In this document: one piece after another, positions 14,967 to 18,874 of the stretch
Numbering within the stretch: the first letter of the stretch is position 1
How the letters are laid out: each line of letters opens with the position of its first letter
From: Candidatus Aerophobota bacterium
Lineage (GTDB): Bacteria > Aerophobota > Aerophobia > Aerophobales > B3-G15
Assembly: GCA_014859225.1 (NCBI GenBank)
Contig: JACUUP010000017.1
Location: 1 to 18,874, forward strand
DNA length: 18,874 nt
Direction: 5' to 3'
Program-made: the position numbers and the translations under genes
The notes under the pieces: generated by a model
Seen by the model: only the letters and a program-made list of their open reading frames with translations
Told to the model about the DNA's origin: nothing
Databases searched by the model: none

Positions 14967-15182
14967 ATGCTAAGATACCTTAAGGAAAATAAGGGAAAAA
15001 TTGGTGGAGGTGTGGCCGGATTTTTGCTTGCTCTTCTTCTTATCATTGCCTGGCCTGTAATACTCATTCTATTTCTCATTTTTCTGGGAATTTTTTTTGG
15101 AGCAATTTTTGACCTTTTAAACAAAGGGCGCAGATGGTTTGAAGAATCTACCACAGAGCGCTCAAAAAACAAAAAAAAATAA
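14967..15182 (+). CDS. Small inner-membrane protein (DUF2273-like)
   Basis: 71 residues: a short basic N-terminus with NKGKIGGGVAGF (8-19), two hydrophobic segments (about 12-29 and 31-50) separated by a Trp-Pro turn, and a basic tail ending in four lysines among the last residues. The layout (N(R/K)GKI-glycine-hydrophobic) resembles the small membrane protein family DUF2273, but this is a pattern judgement. No good Shine-Dalgarno is visible; the gene starts 16 nt after the FtsZ-like stop, so translation may depend on coupling. rph follows after 14 nt. Because it lies between an FtsZ homologue and rph it could be a membrane partner of the former, but nothing in the sequence proves this. Confidence 0.65.
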   Translation: MLRYLKENKGKIGGGVAGFLLALLLIIAWPVILILFLIFLGIFFGAIFDLLNKGRRWFEESTTERSKNKKK

Positions 15183-15196
15183 AAGGAGCATTTTTT

Positions 15197-15907
15197 ATGA
15201 GGCGAGCAGATGGTAGGGCTCCAGATGAGCTTCGTCCTATTTCTCTCCAGAGAGGAATTATTCAACATGCTCAGGGCTCTGCCCTTATAAGTTTTGGTAA
15301 CACCAAGGTTCTTTGTGTTGCCATGGTAGAGGAGGGTGTTCCTCCCTTTCTTAAAGGAACAGGCAAGGGATGGTTAACGGCTGAGTATGCAATGCTTCCT
15401 TATTCAGCTCCCAATCGCTTCCCAAGAGAGATAGAGCAAAAAAGAGGGCGCTCTTATGAGATTCAAAGATTAATAGGTAGAAGCTTGAGGGCGGTGGTAG
15501 ATTTAAACAGGATACCGGAGAAAACCATCTGGCTGGACTGTGATGTTCTTCAGGCAGATGGAGGAACAAGATGTGCAGCGATTACAGGCTCTTTTATCTG
15601 TCTTCTTGATACAGACAACTGGCTCCAGAGGAAAAAATTAGTAGAGGATACCATCATAAAAGATTTTTTAGCCGCGGTGTCTATAGGTCTCACTAATGAA
15701 GATGATATCTTACTAGATCTCACATTTTACGAGGATTCACAGGCTAAGGTGGATATGAATTTAGTAATGACTGCGGGCGGAAAATTGGTGGAGGTTCAGG
15801 TTAGTGGAGAGGAGTATTCTTTTCCAAAAGAGGTTCTGGATAAACTAATAGATGCTGGTCAAAAAGGGATAGAGCTTGTCATTCAGGAAGAAAAGAGGCT
15901 TCTTTAG
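15197..15907 (+). CDS. rph: Ribonuclease PH
   Basis: 236 residues, usual size. A phosphorolytic 3' exoribonuclease that trims tRNA 3' ends and structured RNA. Motifs: RADGRAPDELRP (3-14), GWLTAEYAMLP (58-68), RGRSYEIQRLIGRSLRAVVDL (83-103, with the phosphate-binding Arg), QADGGTR (119-125), EDSQAKVDMN (179-188) holding the catalytic aspartates 180 and 186. The usual MLPRAT is MLPYSA here and VEVQGT is VEVQVS, unusual but outside the catalytic aspartates. Strong ribosome site (AAGGAG, 8 nt). rdgB follows after 8 nt; the rph-rdgB pairing is common in bacteria and supports both calls. Confidence 0.96.
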   Translation: MRRADGRAPDELRPISLQRGIIQHAQGSALISFGNTKVLCVAMVEEGVPPFLKGTGKGWLTAEYAMLPYSAPNRFPREIEQKRGRSYEIQRLIGRSLRAVVDLNRIPEKTIWLDCDVLQADGGTRCAAITGSFICLLDTDNWLQRKKLVEDTIIKDFLAAVSIGLTNEDDILLDLTFYEDSQAKVDMNLVMTAGGKLVEVQVSGEEYSFPKEVLDKLIDAGQKGIELVIQEEKRLL

Positions 15908-15915
15908 AAGATGCT

Positions 15916-17121
15916 ATGGAACTTGTCCTGGCAACCAGAAACACTGATAAAATAAAAGAGATAGAAAAGGTATTAAAGGGGCTTAATTTAAAAATACTTA
16001 CCTTCAGGGACTTTCCCAACTTTCCCTCGCCCATAGAAAGTGCACTCACTTTAGAAGAAAATGCTCTCATTAAAGCAAGGGCTGTGGCTGCTTTTACCGG
16101 TAAACTTTCCCTGGCTGATGATTCAGGTCTTGAAGTGCAGGCTTTACATGGTGCACCTGGAATATATTCTTCTCGCTTTGCCGGAGATAATGTATCCTAT
16201 GAGGCTAATAACAGGAAGCTACTTTTTCTTTTAAAGGATGTGCCCGAGGAAAAAAGAGATGCCACTTTCAGGTGTGTGATGGCTCTTGTTAGTCCTGAAG
16301 CAAAAGAGATGGTAGTGGAGGGAACCTGTCCCGGGAAAATAACTACCTTCCTGCGGGGAGAAGCTGGTTTTGGTTATGACCCTGTCTTTGAGCCTTCAGG
16401 ATGTAATAAAACTTTTGCCGAGATATCTCTTACAGAAAAAAATCGCATCTCCCACAGAGCTAAAGCTCTGGTTAAGGTCAGGGAGGCACTTGAGGAGCTA
16501 ACCGCTATAAGGGGAAAATTTTTAGTTGGGCTTACCGGTGGGATAGGTTGCGGCAAAAGCACTGTGGCAAAATTTTTTGATGAGTGGGGCTTGAAGGTTA
16601 TAAAAGCAGATGAGATTGGTCACCAGCTTTTGCAAAAGGATGATGTAAAGAAAAAACTTAGCTTGGTATTTGGAGATGATATTTTAAATGAGAAAGGCAA
16701 CATCTCCCGGGCTAAGTTAAGACAAAAAACTCTCCTTGATAAAGAAAAACTTCACCGCTTGAATGAAATCTTACATCCTTTAATAAAAAAAGTAATCTGG
16801 AATCTTTTAAAGAAGGAAAAGAATAAGATTGTAGTAATTGAGGCTGCTCTTATTTTTGAGGTTGGCTGGGATTTTTTTATGAAAAAAATAGTTACCGTTC
16901 ACTGCTCCCAGAATAAACAGATAGAAAGGATAAGGAAAAATACTCATCTAAGCGCAGAGGAGATACAGGCTTTTTTGTGTGTTCAGCTTCCTGAGGAGGA
17001 AAAAATGAAAAGAGCTGATTTTGTTATTCCAAATGAAAAAGATATGACAGAGCTTGAGGTAAAAGCAAAAGAAGTTTTTGCTAAAATTTTAAGGGAGAGT
17101 AGAGGTGGCAGCAAAAGCTAA
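15916..17121 (+). CDS. Fused XTP/dITP diphosphatase (RdgB/HAM1) and dephospho-CoA kinase (CoaE)
   Basis: 401 residues in one unbroken frame. Residues 1-197 are RdgB: LATRNTDKIKEI (5-16), ADDSGLEVQALHGAPGIYSS (67-86), FGYDPVF (152-158), SHRAKAL (179-185); it removes ITP, dITP and XTP from the nucleotide pool. Residues 201-400 are CoaE: P-loop GGIGCGKST (208-216), KADEIGHQL, HPLIKK, EAALIFE and the LID region ending ADFVIPN; it phosphorylates dephospho-CoA, the last CoA step. The joint (TAIRGKF, 196-202) has no stop and no in-frame ATG, GTG or TTG that could restart CoaE, so a true fusion is likely. CoaE usually has an Arg in the AxRIxxQ helix, here AFLCVQ. Both halves are full length. Weak ribosome site. 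The 3' end overlaps polX by 17 nt. Confidence 0.93.
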   Translation: MELVLATRNTDKIKEIEKVLKGLNLKILTFRDFPNFPSPIESALTLEENALIKARAVAAFTGKLSLADDSGLEVQALHGAPGIYSSRFAGDNVSYEANNRKLLFLLKDVPEEKRDATFRCVMALVSPEAKEMVVEGTCPGKITTFLRGEAGFGYDPVFEPSGCNKTFAEISLTEKNRISHRAKALVKVREALEELTAIRGKFLVGLTGGIGCGKSTVAKFFDEWGLKVIKADEIGHQLLQKDDVKKKLSLVFGDDILNEKGNISRAKLRQKTLLDKEKLHRLNEILHPLIKKVIWNLLKKEKNKIVVIEAALIFEVGWDFFMKKIVTVHCSQNKQIERIRKNTHLSAEEIQAFLCVQLPEEEKMKRADFVIPNEKDMTELEVKAKEVFAKILRESRGGSKS

Positions 17122-18853
17122 CAAGTCTAACATTGTTCGCATATTCAGGGAAATGGCCGATTTTCTTGCCATAAAAAATGAGAATCCTTTTCGTATAAGA
17201 GCCTACGAGAAGGCAGCTGATGTAATAGAGCATTTTTCAGGGAATCTGGAGGAACTTTTGCATCAGGGCAGGTTAAATCAGATTCCTGGAATAGGCAAGG
17301 GGATGCTGGAGAAGATTGAGAAGATTATCAGCGCCGGAGCACTGCCCGAGTATGAACAGTTGAAATCAAGTTTTCCTCCGGGTTTGATGGAGATTCTCTT
17401 GGTTCCAGATGTTGGGCCAAAAACAGCTAAAGTTCTCTATGAGAAATTAGGAATAAAAAGCGTGGGTGAGCTGGAGGATGCGGCAAAAAAAGGAAAACTC
17501 AGAGACCTTCCCGGACTTGGAGCTAAAAAAGAGGAAAATATTTTAAGAGGTATAAAACTTTACAAAAGTCGCTCTTCAAGAATTCTTTTAGGTAAGGCGC
17601 TACCCATAGTAGAGAGGGTAATAGCCGAGCTCGAACAGGAGGCTTCCTCTTTTCTTATAAAAAAGATTTCTCCCGCAGGAAGTTTAAGGAGAGGAAAGGA
17701 GACTATTGGAGATATTGATATTCTAACAACCTCCCCTGACCCTTTATCTTTAATGCAAATTTTTACCCATCTTTCTTTTGTGGATGAGGTGCTTGCTAAG
17801 GGAGAGACAAAATCCAGCGTCCTGACAGGCGAAGGTCTCCAGATTGATTTAAGAGTGGTAGCGGATGAGTGTTTTGGTGCAGCTATTCAGTATTTTACCG
17901 GCTCCAAAGCGCATAACATCAAATTGCGGGAGCGGGCAATAAAAAGAGGTTTGAAGATAAATGAATACGGTGTTTTTAGCAGGGATGAAAAAAAGGTAGC
18001 GGGTGAGGAGGAAGCAGGGATTTATAAAATGCTGGATTTACCTTTTATCCCTCCGGAGCTGCGTGAGGATAGAGGAGAAATTGAGGCGGCGGAAAAAAAT
18101 TTACTTCCAGAACTTTTAACCGAGAAAGATATTAAAGGAGACCTCCACATCCATACACAGGCAAGTGATGGGAGGGATGAAATTGATAAAATAGTGGAAA
18201 AAGCAAAACAGATGGGCTACCAGTACATCGCCATCACTGACCATTCTGCCTCACTTAAAGTTGCGGGAGGACTTGGTGTGGAAGCTATTTTGTCTCAGGT
18301 AGAGAAGATAAGAAAGCTTAATTTGAACCTGAGTAATATTAAGGTGCTAACGGGGGTGGAGGTAAATATAAAGCTTGATGGTAGCCTTGATTTACCGGAT
18401 GCTCTTTTATCCAGACTTGACATTGTGGTTGCTGCCATCCATACAGGATTCAAACAGGATGAAAAAAGTATGACCGAGCGGGTAGTTAAAGCTATGCGCC
18501 ACCCACTGGTGCATATTCTTGCTCATCCTTCGGGCAGGCTTTTAGGGGAAAGGGAAGCTTATGCTATTAACCTTGATAAAGTTCTTGATGTAGCTAAAGA
18601 GCAAGGAGTATGGTTGGAGATAAACTCACAGCCCGAGCGTCTTGATTTAACAGATTACTGGGTAAAGGAGGCGAAAAAAAGAGGGGTAAAAATCGTCCTC
18701 AATACCGATGCTCACAGTAAAGATTCGCTTGACTTTATTAAACTTGGAGTAATTACCGCTCGTAGAGCCTGGCTGGAGAAAAAAGATGTGATAAACACAC
18801 TTCCCCTTGATGAGCTCCTGAAAAATAGGAGGGTCAGGTCAGACTCGCAGTGA
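17105..18853 (+). CDS. polX: Family X DNA polymerase/3'-5' exonuclease PolX
   Basis: 582 residues, typical of bacterial PolX, a gap-filling repair polymerase with a PHP exonuclease. N-terminal 8-kDa-like region and helix-hairpin-helix loops (IPGIGKG 60-66, VPDVGPKTAK 100-109, LPGLGAKK 135-142), then the polymerase palm with GSLRRGKETIGDIDIL (192-207). All three metal aspartates are visible (203, 205, 248). The C-terminal PHP domain has DLHIHTQASDG (346-356), TDHS (378-381) and later histidines, and looks catalytically complete. The start is GTG, with GGGAG 7 nt upstream, inside the end of the RdgB-CoaE gene. The last residues (VRSDSQ) run into repeat sequence: the TGA stop overlaps the palindrome that begins at 18852. 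Last visible gene of the operon. Confidence 0.96.
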   Translation: MAAKANKSNIVRIFREMADFLAIKNENPFRIRAYEKAADVIEHFSGNLEELLHQGRLNQIPGIGKGMLEKIEKIISAGALPEYEQLKSSFPPGLMEILLVPDVGPKTAKVLYEKLGIKSVGELEDAAKKGKLRDLPGLGAKKEENILRGIKLYKSRSSRILLGKALPIVERVIAELEQEASSFLIKKISPAGSLRRGKETIGDIDILTTSPDPLSLMQIFTHLSFVDEVLAKGETKSSVLTGEGLQIDLRVVADECFGAAIQYFTGSKAHNIKLRERAIKRGLKINEYGVFSRDEKKVAGEEEAGIYKMLDLPFIPPELREDRGEIEAAEKNLLPELLTEKDIKGDLHIHTQASDGRDEIDKIVEKAKQMGYQYIAITDHSASLKVAGGLGVEAILSQVEKIRKLNLNLSNIKVLTGVEVNIKLDGSLDLPDALLSRLDIVVAAIHTGFKQDEKSMTERVVKAMRHPLVHILAHPSGRLLGEREAYAINLDKVLDVAKEQGVWLEINSQPERLDLTDYWVKEAKKRGVKIVLNTDAHSKDSLDFIKLGVITARRAWLEKKDVINTLPLDELLKNRRVRSDSQ

Positions 18854-18874
18854 CAGGCGAGACGCCTGTCCTAC
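18852..18874 (+). repeat. GACAGGCG palindrome at the end of polX, cut by the window
   Basis: GACAGGCG-AGA-CGCCTGTC (18852-18870) followed by CTAC, identical to 7121-7143 as far as the window goes. Its first two bases are part of the polX stop codon TGA (18851-18853). The hairpin could act as the operon's 3' end structure; the T-run, if any, is outside. Confidence 0.8.

Overview
The window is about 18.9 kb of moderately AT-rich, densely coded DNA from a Gram-negative-type bacterium. Evidence for an outer membrane is a PorV/PorQ-like protein, two other signal-peptide beta-barrel candidates and a secreted beta-propeller with a FlgD-Ig/sorting-type C-terminus. The mix (PUFA-synthase-like megasynthase, PorV-like protein, abundant small palindromic repeats, shuffled housekeeping operons) suggests an uncultured candidate-phylum bacterium (Omnitrophica/Aerophobetes/FCB-like). 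That placement is inference only; no marker here settles it. No rRNA, tRNA, transposase, CRISPR array or phage gene was seen.

Left part (1-5524, minus strand): an apparent operon read right to left. It encodes a secreted seven-repeat propeller protein (3689-5524), a PorV-like outer-membrane protein (2788-3675) and a type I megasynthase that runs off the left edge (1-2761). The visible 920 residues of the megasynthase contain two tandem nitronate-monooxygenase/PfaD-like TIM-barrel domains followed by a ketosynthase cut just after its active-site Cys. The gaps are only 13 and 26 nt.

Middle part (5525-8234, minus strand): two separately transcribed outer-membrane barrel candidates (5727-6827 and 7361-8005). 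Each has a clear sigma70-type promoter, a long leader with an extra perfect anti-16S octamer, and a hairpin terminator. Their intergenic spaces hold several small repeat families: two copies of a three-way-junction element, four copies of a GACAGGCG/CGCCTGTC palindrome, and a composite repeat that flanks the smaller barrel gene on both sides.

Right part (8235-18874): an rpsT-lepA pair on the minus strand diverges from an eight-gene plus-strand operon: stand-alone GlmU-type nucleotidyltransferase, leuA, pheS, a divergent FtsZ-like gene, a 71-aa membrane protein, rph, an rdgB-coaE fusion and polX. Genes are spaced by 40 nt or less and two pairs overlap. This is a mixed housekeeping operon (cell-wall precursor, leucine, tRNA charging, RNA and nucleotide quality control, CoA, DNA repair). 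Oddities are the pheS without a following pheT, the FtsZ homologue with altered GTP-binding and T7 loops, the RdgB-CoaE fusion, and a polX stop codon supplied by a repeat.
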